64,000 bases of DNA from Ectocarpus siliculosus (Eukaryota; Sar; Phaeophyceae; Ectocarpales; Ectocarpaceae), in the NCBI GenBank assembly GCA_000310025.1, contig FN649750.1, forward strand, positions 3,489,472-3,553,471, given 5' to 3'. The position numbers were made by a program, and so were the translations under genes. The notes under the pieces were generated by a model. The model saw nothing but the letters and a program-made list of their open reading frames with translations, ran no database searches and was not told the origin of the DNA. How positions within the stretch are numbered: the first letter of the stretch is position 1; every line of letters starts with the position of its first letter. This document shows positions 1 through 12,872 of this stretch, piece by piece.

Positions 1-2
1 TG

Positions 3-443
3 CGGCAACTCGTGAAAGGCTACGTGTCAACTCACGGAGAAGGACAGGTATAATCAGTGGGAGGTGACCTCTCTGCTCAGCTGTTGGAACCAGTTGTTTC
101 CAGCAAAGCATGCAAACATCTTAGCACAGCGGCTGCACATTTCTTAACACATCAGGATGCAGGGCATGGTAAACATATTCTGCGGATATTATCTTCTCCT
201 TTCCTACTGATGCATGCTCCCCACCACTATCGCTGTCGCTCTTGCGTGCCTCTTGCTGATCCCGGACAGATCCGAAACCTGTTCCTTCTTACGCTGGAAT
301 CAACGGTACCTTTCTACGAAAAGAACGGTTTTGCTGTTGCTCCTGCAAACGAAATTCCCACGGTGTTGAAGGCCGAACGTGCTGTTGGTTCCCTCTTGCA
401 GTCGTTCTTTGGCAATTCCGTCGTTTGCATGCAAGCCCAGTGA
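3..443 (+). CDS. GNAT-family N-acetyltransferase, 3' end (partial)
   Basis: Last two visible exons of a gene that begins left of the window: 3-47 and 270-443, joined in phase by GACAG|GTATAA and GGACAG|ATC. The joined peptide begins RQLVKGYV, which fits the end of the acetyl-CoA-binding motif A helix of GNAT enzymes. It continues with IRNLFLLT and VPFYEKNGF, the typical beta6-alpha4 region where the conserved Tyr and Gly-Phe sit, and ends in SVVCMQAQ before a TGA. The family transfers an acetyl group from acetyl-CoA to an amine; the substrate cannot be told from this piece. Family assignment rests on this C-terminal pattern only, because motif A proper lies outside the window. The gene converges on the importin-5 gene. 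Confidence 0.7.
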
Positions 444-1615
444 TCTTCCTTGCGAGGAAACGTGTTCGTTTGTGGCTGCGAGAACGGGGTTCCATTGCAT
501 TTGGCTGCTGACAGTTGAAACGAAACAGGCCTACGGTTTTGTTGTGTTTATGCGCCGGGTTGTCATGCATGTTGAGACCAATTGGCGGGTCCACGTATGA
601 TTTGGCGGGTCTTCACGTCGATAAATCCTATCGAGGCCGGGTATAGAGAGGACCTGGGAGTTGAGAACTTGTGGCTCAATATAATAGAACTAGAAATTTG
701 ATTGCACTTGCCCTTATGAAGAGGTGCTCAGTCAAGAACCCGGCAGAGAAAATACGAAACGTTTCTCGGGCAATACAAGCGGCTCTTAGGTGGGGTAGCG
801 CGTTCTACAGACAAATGTGTACGTGGGTAAATTGTGGGCGGAGGGCACGGTTTTAGATACTCGTGATGTTGCACGCTGCTTGCAAGCCGTTGTTAATAAT
901 TGTAAAAAATGTGGGTGGATAAACAAGTCGTTTGTCCTCACAAGAGGATTGCAACTTTCACTTCACACCGTCTGTACGGTCCCAAGTGTCAGCGTGAACG
1001 CCCCTGTGCGGTGTTCTGACACGCAATGAGCGCATTTTTCATCCGAATAAGATGTTCTAGGTAGCGGGGGGGTTGCAATGCGCAACGGGAATTTCGGGGC
1101 ACCTAAACGTTGTCCTCCTTTCTTGCGAAAGCGTTCTGGGCTTAACAACGGTCGAAAAGGCAACCTTCCATGTGCAACGGCACCGTTTCAACAATCCCCT
1201 TGCCGCTACGTCATAGCCCAAGTCGGGAGAAGCTAATCGCAGCTCTGCAAACGATATTTACCACATGGATGTGTACTCATCAGTACTATCATACAAGCGA
1301 AGAGGCCCAAAGAGAGCAGCAACACGAAAAACACCAACACACTCATAACCTAAAGACCGAACCAAGAAAAAACCATGAGACGCCACCAGCCTCAAATCGT
1401 CCGGGTACTGAACTGTTTACCTGCTGTGTACATGTTGAAAAAATTCTACAATCGAGTAAAGTGACAAGGCGGTGATGGGCGAATCCTTGCACTGCTTGGA
1501 AAAACCGCCCCTAGGTATGCATGGCAATAGCGTGAACCAAAAATGTTGCCATGCGCACTTCTTCAAAACGGGCACGATGATTAAGGCCTGAAACTACCGC
1601 AGGAGTGATCACGGG
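444..1615. other. intergenic, convergent 3' ends
   Basis: About 1.17 kb between two converging genes (GNAT on +, importin-5 on -). It should contain both 3' UTRs. I see no further exon, RNA gene or repeat that I can support. Confidence 0.5.
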
Positions 1616-4600
1616 TCAGGAACACGCCTGTTGAATGGCAGCCTTTTGTCCTTGCGTCAAGCCCCCCCACGCCTTCTCCATTACTTCCGTGGGGTAAGAC
1701 GTTTGCATTCCGTTAAGGATACGACCCATGCGACGACCCGTTGTAGCATCCACGATTGCCAAGTCCGGGTCGAGCAAGCACGCTTCCAGGATCTGGCCCA
1801 GTACGCTGACCACCAGAGAAACCTGTCAAGCCATTCCGTTGTGACCAACGCGGATACGTGAGAGCGAAACCATTTTTTCGTCAGAAAGAATGGGTTTACG
1901 CCAGTCAAATGCAGAAAAATGTTCTCATAGAGGCCAACGTGTAGCCTCGTGGGAAAAAGTCGACATGTGTGTTTCGTGAGGGGTCGAAAGGAATCGTGCT
2001 GAACCGAAAACAAGGACGGGTGTACACGGTCCAAGCGCTAACACCAATTGATAAGGACGTGATACAGTACGTACAAAGAGGAGGGTGGCACAAGTGGAAA
2101 CCCGATCTAACTTGAGCCGACGCACCTTCCCCAGGTTGTTACCGAGCAGATTTGGGTCTTGCTGCTCCACAAGCTCACAGAGCGTTCTGTGGACGACGCG
2201 GGCCTCCGTCTCATCCTGTTGAAAGGTGAAAAGATCAAGCGATGGTGAGAGGGCAGCTTCCCATGTTGGACTCGACAAAACCTTCCGAGCACGAACCGTT
2301 CGAAAACAAGCGACGCCTCCAACTGGATCGTGCCAGAGAGCCAAAGCGCACAGCCAACGCCTTCAGGTTCACGGAATGCACCGAAAACATGCAGCGACTC
2401 CTACGCGGGATCGAGGGGCATCCACGCCGTTCAACAACGTACCTCCTTAAGAGGGAGGTGGGACAACCAGAGCGGAAGAAGCTGCGATCGATCCACGGCC
2501 GAGGACAGCGCGGGCGACACGCACAACGTCCCGAGAGCTGCGACGGCGTTTTCGGTGACTAGGAGGCTGTCTTCGTCCTTCGCATCGGGACGGTTGATGA
2601 GGTGCACGAGGTGTCGCACGACCTGAAGGTGCAACAGAGAGGAGGGGTATGGAGGGTTACAAGATAACATCAGCCGGATTAGATACTAATACAACGGGCT
2701 ACCTCTACTTTCAATCGGACAGCGTCTTGTATATAGTGTATCGGCGAGTTTCTCGAGTTGCCGACTAAAAGCAGCGTGGGGGAAAGAGTCCTTACCGCGT
2801 TGCAAAATTGGGAAGATGTTCAGCAGCCATTTTGACAAGCCGTTGTCCTTGCGACTGTATCGAGACAAACGACATGCAAGCTAGAATATCACATACCTCC
2901 GCCACCCTCGGCAAAATGAAAGCAGGCGCGTGCTTGGCAGTCTGCTGCACGCCGTACACCGATGCCATCTGCAACGTCGGGCTCGACTCCTGTGGAATTC
3001 AAACGAGGGCAACGATGGTCCAGAGTCGCGCGCAGAAAAAGAGTACGGGGAGGGATGTATTGAACGTTGGACGTCTCGGTGCGGAAATGATCAAATCTGA
3101 ACGTAGCGCTTTGAAACATCCAACTGGTATTCACCATGTGTTCAACACAGAATCCTTGCCGAACGTGGGAGAAGCAGATGGACCATGCGTCTTTGTCGTG
3201 TGGAAGAGACTTGATATCTATGTACGCCTTGCCACGCAACGCGCCAACAGTTTTTCGTGTTGGTGCAAAGCGAAGAGCGTGCATTTGTCGATTGTCTACC
3301 TACGTCGAGGACGTTACAAAAAGTGTCTCCTTCCTGCATTAGAGAGAAGACGCCCATTGAGGGGTTTTCGGTAGTACCTCCATTATTCCTGCCATGAATG
3401 CAGGGAAGCAAGCAGGGAGGTACTTGTGCGCTCCCTCTCCGCAGTGCTCGACGCAGTCGTCGAATACACAGACGGCATTCCACCTGCGAAAGAGCACATG
3501 AACAGAACCAGCTAGAGATTAGTAAAGGAGGGTAGGTATCAATAACGGGTGCGTCCATGGGGGGTAGTGAGATCACTGCTGTGAAGGTCTCAGCGTTGGA
3601 GCGAACTTCAGGCGTGGAGAAAGGCTGAGGGAAGGCTGGCTGTGTGAACGCGCTGGCAATATCCCTCAAGACTAACGACTGCCAGCATGTTCCCTATACA
3701 AAATATTCATTAACGATTATATTACCCACCTCAGGGACGCGGGCTGCGAGCTCTCCAGCAACGCACCGAAGACAGGAGCGGTGACCGTGTCGAATACATT
3801 GAGGTAAGCAGGGCCGTGCCCCTTGAGGAGATAACCCAGTGAGTCTACGAGGTGCTCCATCACTTCCTGCGAACGACCATGGAAAACGCAGGGTGCGAAC
3901 GACGATAAGCTCCCAACAACATGCTGGTAACTGCGACTGCCACAGCCGACTGACCATGGCCCAAGGCACGGAAACAAGCACGTGCACTTCTGTGGTGGAA
4001 CTTGGTACATAAGCATACCATAAAAGAACGGCACCGCTCGAGTTAAACACATACGTACCTCTTCCGGCGCGATCTGTTCCTCGAGGAGATCGTTGTCTTC
4101 CTCGTCCCAGGCACCCTCGCCCTCGAACTCAGCCTCCTTTGCAACGCGGCGCTCCAAGCTTGCCTTGACTCGCGCCACGAGCTGTTCCGAGATGGCGGCA
4201 GCTGCCTCCATGGGCGCCTGGGTAGGTAAGTTTCGGTGGGAGACGGAGTTAAGACCGCCGTGTTTAGGGTGCTGCAGTGCGATGAATGGGCCCAACGCAG
4301 ATACACGGCACCTCATACGCTACACGTACGTACTCCACAAACCACTCACTTTCAACATCGTGGCTCAGTGCAGTGCTTCAGGCGGAACAGGGACAGGTAA
4401 GGGAAACGTGACGGCAAGAGACTGAAGAAATGGACCGTCTCTCGTACCTGCATCTTGGGTGGTAGTTGCGATCCGGTGGCTTCGTCGGTACCACCGCTCT
4501 CGTAGCAAGCGCACAGGACGTCTCGTAGCGCGCTCGACATGCAGGTGCGTGCCTAGGGAACAAGAGAGCCAAGCAGTACGCCAGGATATGAGGTAGGGGT

Positions 4601-7600
4601 AGATCTGAGCGAGGCATGATGCGCTCATGACAAATCGGAGCCCAAAACCCGAACGCTTTAGTCTATATGCAGTTCGAACTCTTTCAGCCAGTGAAAATAT
4701 CCGCATCGATAGCGCAAACAAGGGTTGCGAATATTATTGGATAACTGAACTACATTCTCTGCATTTGCCACGTGCACGAAACGTCAGAACTGCCGTGCTA
4801 GAACTGTTGCTGTGTCGGAGCTGCTGAGGCCGGACATTTTCGGCCCGGTGGTCAAGGCAACGAACGTGTCAAACGACCACCTCCGACTTTTTAAAAGGGT
4901 CGGCCATGCACCATCCCTACCGTACTGTACCTCGTCCTGGGACTCCCCCTGCAGACCCTCCAGAAGCACGGTGATGCAAGGCGAGAGCAGCTGAGACGCC
5001 ATCGACACATCTGCCTGCAGCGAGCTAGTGTATACCTGAATATCACCAAGACAAAAGGGAAGGGTCAGAAGAGCGATCGATGCCAAGGAAGTCACCCCCA
5101 AGACAGTGGTCGTACGCGCGTGGTCCAAGTGTCATGGCCACTTCCCTGCTAGCATAAACCAGTTCGGAAAGCTGCCATACGTTGTCTTCGTGCGAGGAAA
5201 CGACATGAATTAAACACAGACCAACTGACGTTCGACTCATTATTTGTGGTGTGAACTGCTCAGCTGCCACCTTTCAACAGACGCAAGGAAAAAATCGGGA
5301 GACCCCCGGCAAACAAAGATGACGATGGCTTTCAAGAATGCCTTCCGGAACGCTTCTAACCTTAGCCAAGGCCAGGGCGGCGGCAGAGCGGACTTCCTCG
5401 TTGAACCGGAAAGTGACCGCTGGGATGAGAGCCGAGGCGGAGGCCGGTACGTGGGGGAGAAACGCTCCTTCCAGGGCACCGGCGTACTCAAACAGTAGCC
5501 TGATTGCGTGCGGTCACAGAAAACAGACAAAAACGATGATGCGGCAACCGCGTAAGGGTATGCTCACGGTACAGAGTTAGAACACGGCATGTCTTGCTCT
5601 TGTTGTAACGAAATCAGCCGCGGCACGCATAAGACAAGACTATAACTCGTGTAGCTTGGGGGTTACATTCTTGAAGAAGCTCGCTCACCGTGCAGCGGTT
5701 TGCTTGCTCGCGATGGCGAACGTGCTGAGGGTGACGCGCTGCGCACCCAGGCCTCGGATGTTCAGGACAGCTGTCTGTGTGCCGGTCTGTTCATCCGTGA
5801 CGCACTCCTGTTTCCCAGAAAGAATCGGTTCGCACAGAAAGAACCGTCAGACATTACGTCATGAGCTCCTAGCACTGGTACTGCTGTAACAATCTTTGAT
5901 CAGCACATTCGCGTACACCCTACTCTCTACACTGCGGCTTCAACGGTTGATACAACTACACGTGTGTATCAAGACCTATTTTTCCGGACGAAAGACAAAA
6001 GAAGGAAATACAGCAATACGCAGACAGAGACGCCCCCGGTGACAACCTTGAAGCTACAATAGCTCCGTTGTCGAAACACGCCTCCTCACCTCCCCGTCGT
6101 CATCCGGGTCAGCCGCCTCCATGCTGAACTTCACCTCCTCCTCAAGAGCCGCGAAGAGAGGAGGCAGTACCACGGGCAGGAACATGGCGAGGTCTTCTCC
6201 CAGGGCGCGGCACAGATTGCCGCACGCGGGGGCCACGTGCTCGAAGATAAACTGGCTGTGCCCATCCACGCCACCCTTCCCGAGTCGCTCCTGCCAACGC
6301 AGGAGGGAGACCAACAAAGAGACAGGGAACGCCGGTAGACAAGACAGACATGAGTCGAAGACCCGCAGGTAGCGATATCCGCCAATCTTGCAACCCTAAC
6401 GATTGGCATTACCTCAAGTCTTGCCTATGAGGGAAATAGCACGCACTGCTGCGAACTGCAACTACAACGCAATCGTGCTTGCACATTGTAAATTGACAAC
6501 AGATGGTCAACACCAAGGGCTTGACTTGACGCACAGGATACCGTTGGTGATCTCACCATGAGAGTACTCATCATAGCCAATCCATCTGATTTGAAGCGGG
6601 CCCTGCCCACAGCCTCTCCAATCATCCCTGCGCACTCCATGGCCTGGCCCAGGAGCAAGTCGTTCTGCTCCACAGAGAGACCAACAAAAGTCAAAGGGGA
6701 AATCGAACGGCGGGTCTTAGACGGATGCCCATGTGTCGCGAGTGATAAACGCGGGACAGATGGCCCATGGGAAAACTCGGAATTGCAGTAGTCCTCACTG
6801 CCGCGCATTGCAAAGCGCCGACCCGTGCGAAGCCACCGACTACTAGAAGTACGCTGCTCGCCTTTGGACAAGTTACCGTTCGCTGGTGACCCAACGCACC
6901 TGAGGATCGGTGCCGGCCTTAGGGGCGGCCGCCAGGACGATCTCCTTGATGCCCGGGATAAACGAGTCGTAGTACTTGCCGAACTTTGCTTCAGCCGTCT
7001 TTGCCACACATGCCACCGCAGTTAGGGCACGGCACTGCTCGAACGAGGAAACATGGTTCGGAACAAAAGGTTTGTTAATGTAAAGGTGACAGGGGGGGGG
7101 GGCTGCCCGTCGGAGACATGTAAACTGCACATCGAACAATATTAAACGACGTAGCGAAATTGTCAGATACGATTGAAGGAAAATCTTTGACGAGTCTCTT
7201 TCTATCGGCGCGCTTACGGATGCTTGTCGATCACAGATTCAGAGCTGACACACAAAACCCAACACGAGCACGCGGAGAAATGTACACACGCACCTGAACA
7301 GACTGCGGCACGCCCCCGTTCAAGCACGAGCAGAGGGCCGACAGTAGAGCGTCCAAGTGCGGGGTGACGGCTTCTTCGGGGACGTCTTCCGTGTCGACGA
7401 AGTTGACGATGGCTGCTGCCGCGTGGCCGCGGACGCGGACAGGCTGCGAGGGTCCGGACACCAGTCCGCACACCGCGGGGACCACCTTCTCGTGGTATAC
7501 ACCCTACCAACAGCCAACAACGAAGACGCGATTAGGTGTACATGATATCAGCCCAGAGGGATGCTGCCAGGGTGCCGGCATAACACAAACGTTAAATATC

Positions 7601-10600
7601 TGCTGAGCAATTGGCAACAATTCCGGCACGACTACAACTTGTGCCAATTAGGTGTATACTGCTGTGAAAGTATGAGAGTCTCACCTGGAAGTCTACGGGG
7701 TATAGATCGCTGAGTCTTCCGGTGAGCTGCAGCGCTTGGAACCTCACTCGTGGGCTGGGGTCCACCAAGAGGGAGATGGCAGCTTCGGCGACGGACGGCA
7801 GGTGTTCCTGTTCCAGTCCGAAAGAGGGCAACCACCAAACTGAGTGCCAACTTAGGAGAATGCTATAGCCCTGCTCTTGCGTACATGAGGTTGTCACAGG
7901 TGCCGTGCCGCTTGTTGCTCAAGCTTCGTACGCCCCCTGCTGTTAACTTTCGACACGAGATATCCATCTCCGCTCGTTGTTGTGATGACCGCTTCGCACT
8001 CTCTAAACGCGTGCAGCGGCAATTCCAATCCTGCTCTGAAAATCGATGCCATCACTATGACCATCACCGTCACCTTAAATGTCTTGGTGGCGCTGTCCGC
8101 GAGAGCACCCAAAGCACAGAGACCAGCCCGTCGTTGCCGCCAATCCGCTCCTGCTAGGTACTGTGGAAGCGCGCACGAAAAAAGAAGACATGTCAAATCA
8201 CAGTTCCCAAAAAGCCATGCATGCCTTCACGAGGCTTCTCGTCGACGTCACACAGCTGAGAGAGAGAGAGAGAAAGAGAGAGAAAGAGATAGAGAGAACA
8301 GGCTCTGTGCGCGTACCTCGGGCACCAGCTGCAAGGCCGTTGGCATCGTGGCTTTGCCGTGCAGAGCGGCAATGATTCGACACATGGCCTCCACGCCGTA
8401 TGCAGCCTCTTCGTCGTGATCCACGTCGTCATCGTACGGACCGGCAACCCAGTCGGTTTGGTCCTCGTCCAGCTGGGGTGGGTCACCGAATAAGCGGAGA
8501 GACGTAAGAAAAAATAATCCTGAGCGACAGAAATGGAGATACGGAGAAAGAATGACCCGAATAACAAACTACTATGAGTTCCTTCCCACGGGAGAGCTGG
8601 GTACGTCATTTCTGTTGGCACCTGAAGCTCAACCATGGAAATAGCACGTTTTCGAGCAGCACACTTACGCATATGTAGCGGCGACGAATTCATATTGGTC
8701 ATCACCTCGCAAGTCAACGCCATAGCGAGAGGTAGCACGCCCGGCGCGATCGAGGAGCACTTGCGCATGATCGCGGGCGCGCGTTCGGCGAGACTGAGAA
8801 GCACCTCCACACCAGCGGCGCGGGTGCAAAACTCCAGCTGAGACGCCGAGCCCACCGCAAGCATTGCCTCCGACAAGGGCGCCTGGTCAACCAAAGAAAA
8901 AAAGGGGGGGTCGGTGTTTGTAAGATCTAGAGCCAGGCCATCCATGTGACAAAACTCGCAAAAAACTGAGCCGTGCGGCGACTGACATACAAGTGAGTCT
9001 CGTGCTACTGTATCTCGGAAGCTTCAGCTTAAGGGTGCCGACGGGACTTGAAATCAGTGTGACACCGCCGGATGACACGAGACATCTTTCGTATTCACTT
9101 ACCACACTTGTCCGGAAGAACAAGGGCGAGACGTCGGCCAGTTGGACGAGGGACTCGAGCATTTCTTGGGCCTCCAGCTCCTCTCCAGCCGACAGCACCG
9201 CACTCAGCACCTGCACAAACACCACCCGATAGAGGTGCACAACATTGGCCGTCAGACTAAAGCTGCGGGACCTACACAGTATGTCAGAGAGCGTAAAAAT
9301 GCTTATGTTTGTGTTCGATCCAGGAGATGCTACACTAAAACAGTCCTGCCTGGCCATGAAACAGCCGCGTCGCGCCAGGTCTGACCTGAAGCATTTGCGG
9401 GAGGATCGCATGGAACGCAGATTGCTCCGTTTCGTCCACGATGGTCTGAAGCACGGCGGCCGCGGCCTTGAAGGCGCCAGAGGCAGTCGCCAGCTGGGAT
9501 AGGTTTGAGAGTGCTTCGGCGCACATCTGTAAGCGCGCCAATCCACAAAAAACATTTGGTGGGGGAAAAGTCAGCCATTGTAAGGGAGGGCGTCATGTGA
9601 TGAAATTCACAACCATACCTGTATCAAATATTAGTGGAAGAAGAGAAATGTTCCAAAATATGAACGAATCCGGCAGTGGAACTTACACCTTCGAAGGCTG
9701 CGCAGTTCACCAATACAATAGATGAAAGCGGCGGGAAACCACTCCCGCCTGTACACACGCCAGGAAACATCCACAAGTCACAGGCAGGCCAGTACCGACG
9801 TACCTGCATGAGCGACGATGCCTGTCTCGACAAGGTCTCGAGGGAAGTCTCTGCCATCGCCCCTAAGAGGAAGAACGCCAGCGTCTTCTTGCTTTGCTCC
9901 GCCGACTGGATAGAGTTGACCGCACACACACGATGCAGCGGCTCAGCGAATGGAAACAAGTGTACATATGTTCAACATGAGCACCCGGGGCGGGATTCAA
10001 AGAGGGGGTTGTTTGGAAGCAATCCGGGCGAGGTTACATGATGCCGGCCGGAGACCGTATTTGAGGGAATACCGTAGGGAATATATTTTGACGCTACGCA
10101 TTGGCGGTGCCAAAGCACACACTTCTGAATTTTCACAACCTACTTGTATGTACCATATGGTACTCAGCAACACTTTCAATTGCTTCTGTTTTCCTACCGT
10201 CGGGTGAATAAATTTCAATTTTCAATTTGAATTTGGCACGCCCGAAACGCTTCCTATCCCACGGCTAAAGCTACAGCTGTTCCTCTTGTCCCAAGCTGGT
10301 TCTTGTAGAGGCCACTCAGCAAAATCACCTGTGCAGTGTAGATTACCGCTGGCAAGAGCTCCGGCCACGGCCCTGCATCTGGCGAGGCCGACGCCGCAAC
10401 GGCATGGCAGATCTGTTGCCGCAACAAGCAGTAGCAGTTGGCGCCGTGTCAGCAGGTATTGCATTGGCTGCTCTGATGCTATGCATGGTACACGTTCGGG
10501 GTTAGATTCTAACGCTCGTTGGTTAGCTTCTCCCGTGTGTCGTTTATAAAGCATTACTACAGCTGTACCTTGCGTGCGACAGGGTTGGATGTCTCGTTCC

Positions 10601-11179
10601 CGATAGCCGAAAGAAGGCCCGCGCGGAGGGCAGCCTTAGTCGCGCTGTCCAGACGAGACCAGTGTGGGCCCGACGGCACGACGACACGCCGGATGAGCAC
10701 GGCGCAAGTCGTCCGGATGAGCTCAGCCTACAGAAAAATAACGGGAGAGGAAGAGGGGCAACGAGCTGGGGATGATGGAGCTGTTGATTGTGCCACGGGA
10801 GAGCAGCAGGGAGGGGGAAGGACAGGGGTCCAAACCACGGAGCCGTTACCTTCCACAAGAACACCACAAGAACACACCAAAAATAATAAAGAGGGCGTTG
10901 TGTGCTGCTGAGAAGTTGATTGCTCCCCAGTCATGGCGATAATCCGCCCGAGCCCGTCATAACCTATTCAATCTGCAGCAAGAGAGCTGGCGTTTCGTTC
11001 AATAACCGCGGTCGCTTCACCTGTGCGCTCGCAAGGCATCGCAAGAGCTGCCCGGCAATTACCGCCGGTTGTGTCTCGAGCTCCTTGTTGTAGACAGCTT
11101 CAGCGTTTTTCCGCACGGCGTTGTCTTGCGAGAGAAGGCCAGCGAGCACTGCTTCGAAGTTCGCATCCCCACTCGACAT
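1616..11179 (-). CDS. IPO5: importin-5 / karyopherin beta-3 (Kap121 type), 25 exons resolved
   Basis: Nuclear import receptor of the importin-beta family, built of HEAT repeats; it carries ribosomal proteins and histones through the nuclear pore in a Ran-GTP-dependent way. Exons read on the - strand: 11021-11179, 10569-10727, 10347-10412, 9804-9941, 9386-9526, 9103-9210, 8706-8882, 8317-8472, 8074-8160, 7685-7807, 7294-7503, 6900-7034, 6557-6664, 6090-6290, 5689-5807, 5361-5499, 4931-5035, 4448-4552, 4059-4217, 3730-3866, 3378-3483, 2897-2989, 2443-2622, 2126-2215, 1616-1822. All GT-AG; phases agree; about 1135 residues against about 1100 in animals. Recognisable blocks are AVLIRRVV near the N-terminus, DWRQRRAGLCALGA, GHAAAAIVNF, YYDSFIPGIKEIV, VCVFDDCVEHCGEG and the C-terminal GQKAAIQQACS. 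The start is the first ATG of exon 1 (11179). Two short stretches (between 9526 and 9804, and between 5035 and 5361) may hide small exons that I could not fix. Confidence 0.93.
8258..8299. repeat. (AG)n microsatellite in importin-5 intron
   Basis: An imperfect AG/AAAG run lies inside the intron just upstream (on +) of the donor side of importin-5 exon 8317-8472. On the transcribed strand it is a CT-rich tract. Likely length-variable; no function is evident. Confidence 0.8.
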
Positions 11180-11398
11180 AGCTGTTTCGTGTGCTGTATG
11201 CAATATTGGGGACTACTACTGCTGTTGTTGCTTCCAGTGTTGCAGGGCCTGATGTGTGAAGCTAGCCCGTGTCTCCCGAGGGTGAACGGTGATATTTTCA
11301 AATTTGAATCAACGATAAACGCCTCCGTGGTCTGACTGCTGCTGTGTCCCTGCGGGAGAGATAATTCCTGATCGCGGATCCCCCCGGGAGTGCGAGCA

Positions 11399-11447
11399 AG
11401 TGCCAGCAAAGACTATGATTATAGTCATAGTCTTTGAGTGCCAGCAA
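11399..11447. repeat. 28-bp near-palindrome flanked by 11-bp direct repeats
   Basis: Positions 11408-11435 form an almost perfect inverted repeat (AAAGACTATGA ... TCATAGTCTTT). On both sides stands AGTGCCAGCAA, at 11399-11409 and 11437-11447. The left copy overlaps the palindrome by two bases. The arrangement looks like a tiny insertion with a target-site duplication, or a hairpin-mediated templated duplication. Confidence 0.75.
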
Positions 11448-11715
11448 GCGCTCGAGGGCACCACGTCCCAGCGTTTTGCCTGCTCCCTTGCACAGAGAAG
11501 ACAAAGTTAACGTGTGTCACGAAGCGAAGGCATGGAGAGCATGGTGCTTGCGGCGAGAGCTATCAGGCTACGGATTGCCGGTAGTCACACCCCATCTTCT
11601 CTACAGGCGAGTTGCGGCTCATCTTACGCGCTGGCTCTTTGGATCGATCTTGATATGTACAGCAGTATTGGCTGCTTGGTTGTCGCAGCACAAAGAGCAT
11701 GCACTGCTGCCTTCG
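11440..11715 (-). repeat. dispersed repeat, copy A (inverted relative to copy B)
   Basis: Read on the - strand, this segment matches 14265-14530 on + along roughly 260 bp with indels. Shared blocks include GTGCTGCGACAACC, GATCGATCC, GAGAAGATG, CGCAATCCGTAGCC (here GGCAATCCGTAGCC) and CATGCTCTCCATGCC. A short shared reading (VEKM/AEKM, CDY, QSVA) suggests that it once came from coding DNA. I do not recognise the family. Confidence 0.65.
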
Positions 11716-12872
11716 TACTCCGCTGATCCACTGCAGTACTTTCATGGGGAAGCTGGAGCACATGTCGATATACAGCGTATCTATCAGATCGTATATAGGT
11801 ACAACATGCCGAGACGCTGTGTAGCTGCTGCTGTGCTGATTCGTATGATATGAAGCGATCAATGTGTGTGCGTGCTGTGTTGTCCTCGCTTTTGGCAGCT
11901 TCGGGCCCGAGACCACGTATTTCAACCGCTGCTGCATGTGAAGTCGGGACAACCTGCAACTTGCACGATGAGGAGGTGGTTCGGTGCACGTTAGGTAGAA
12001 GTGTCATGTTGGCACATGAGGACGCATCATGTACATACGCTGCAGAGAGAACAGTCAGGAGCTACGCGATACTTACAGCAGTAGTTGTTCCTCTGTCGAG
12101 CATTACATGCAGTGTGTAAAAACTTGAGTGTGCGACAACGAGATAACTTCTGTAGGGAAAGTGACGAGAGCGGACCGAAGATGCCACAGAAGCCCGGGGT
12201 TACGGGCATGCATGATGCTGACGCGATGCGATTCTTGATCTCAATATCATAGGAGCGACCATTCAAGATTCTGGGACTGCAGCAGGTCGCCATCGGCGGA
12301 CTTGAGAAGAAGGTATACCGCTGTAGTACTCAATGCGGTGACACGTTACGTATTGATTTCACGATCTTGGGATCAGTGTATGAGCCTACGGTTTGGATAT
12401 CCCTCTTCCAAATGCGGGGCACAATAAGGTTCTGCTCTGAAGACAGCTACGTGTAGGGGGCTAGATCCTTGATATCGCCGGTATATTTTATTGTAAAACT
12501 ACTGTACGTAGGCTCCTCTTCCTTCCCCCGTGCCGGTCGAATGACTCTTGTTTTTTCCAAGGACAGGCCTTGGCACGGCTGTGGAGTGACACGCTTGGGG
12601 TGGAGAAGGTCGGGTCGTACGAGAGCAAAGTAAGCGAGAAAGAAGCCTCGAGATGGCACGCGTCTTGAGAGTACTGGAGAGTATGCAACTTGAGAGGACT
12701 CCTTGTTACCGTAAAGCTCGCTGAGGTACACAGCAAAGTAACATTACCTCCCGTGTGGCGTGTCATGTCGTTGTTGCGCTTCTTGTTTTGCGCAGCACCC
12801 AGTGCAGCAACCTCGCGTCCTCATTGACCCCCAGCGGAATTGACATGATGCCCTTCCTTCTTGTCATAATAG

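Larger units (their letters stand above)
11180..12872. promoter_or_regulatory. importin-5 upstream region and intergenic DNA
   Basis: About 1.7 kb between the importin-5 start codon (-) and the first likely VOC-gene exon (+). The importin-5 promoter must lie at its left end. It also holds a 28-bp near-palindrome and one copy of a dispersed repeat, both listed separately. A - strand open frame (about 12783-12946) reads as an Arg-rich peptide, but the same stretch is better explained by an exon on the + strand. No other gene is supported. Confidence 0.4.

Noticed and set aside
57-269. Start of a long + frame before the GNAT exon
   Set aside because: It runs through an intron; only 270-443 matches the acetyltransferase, and it joins 3-47 in phase.
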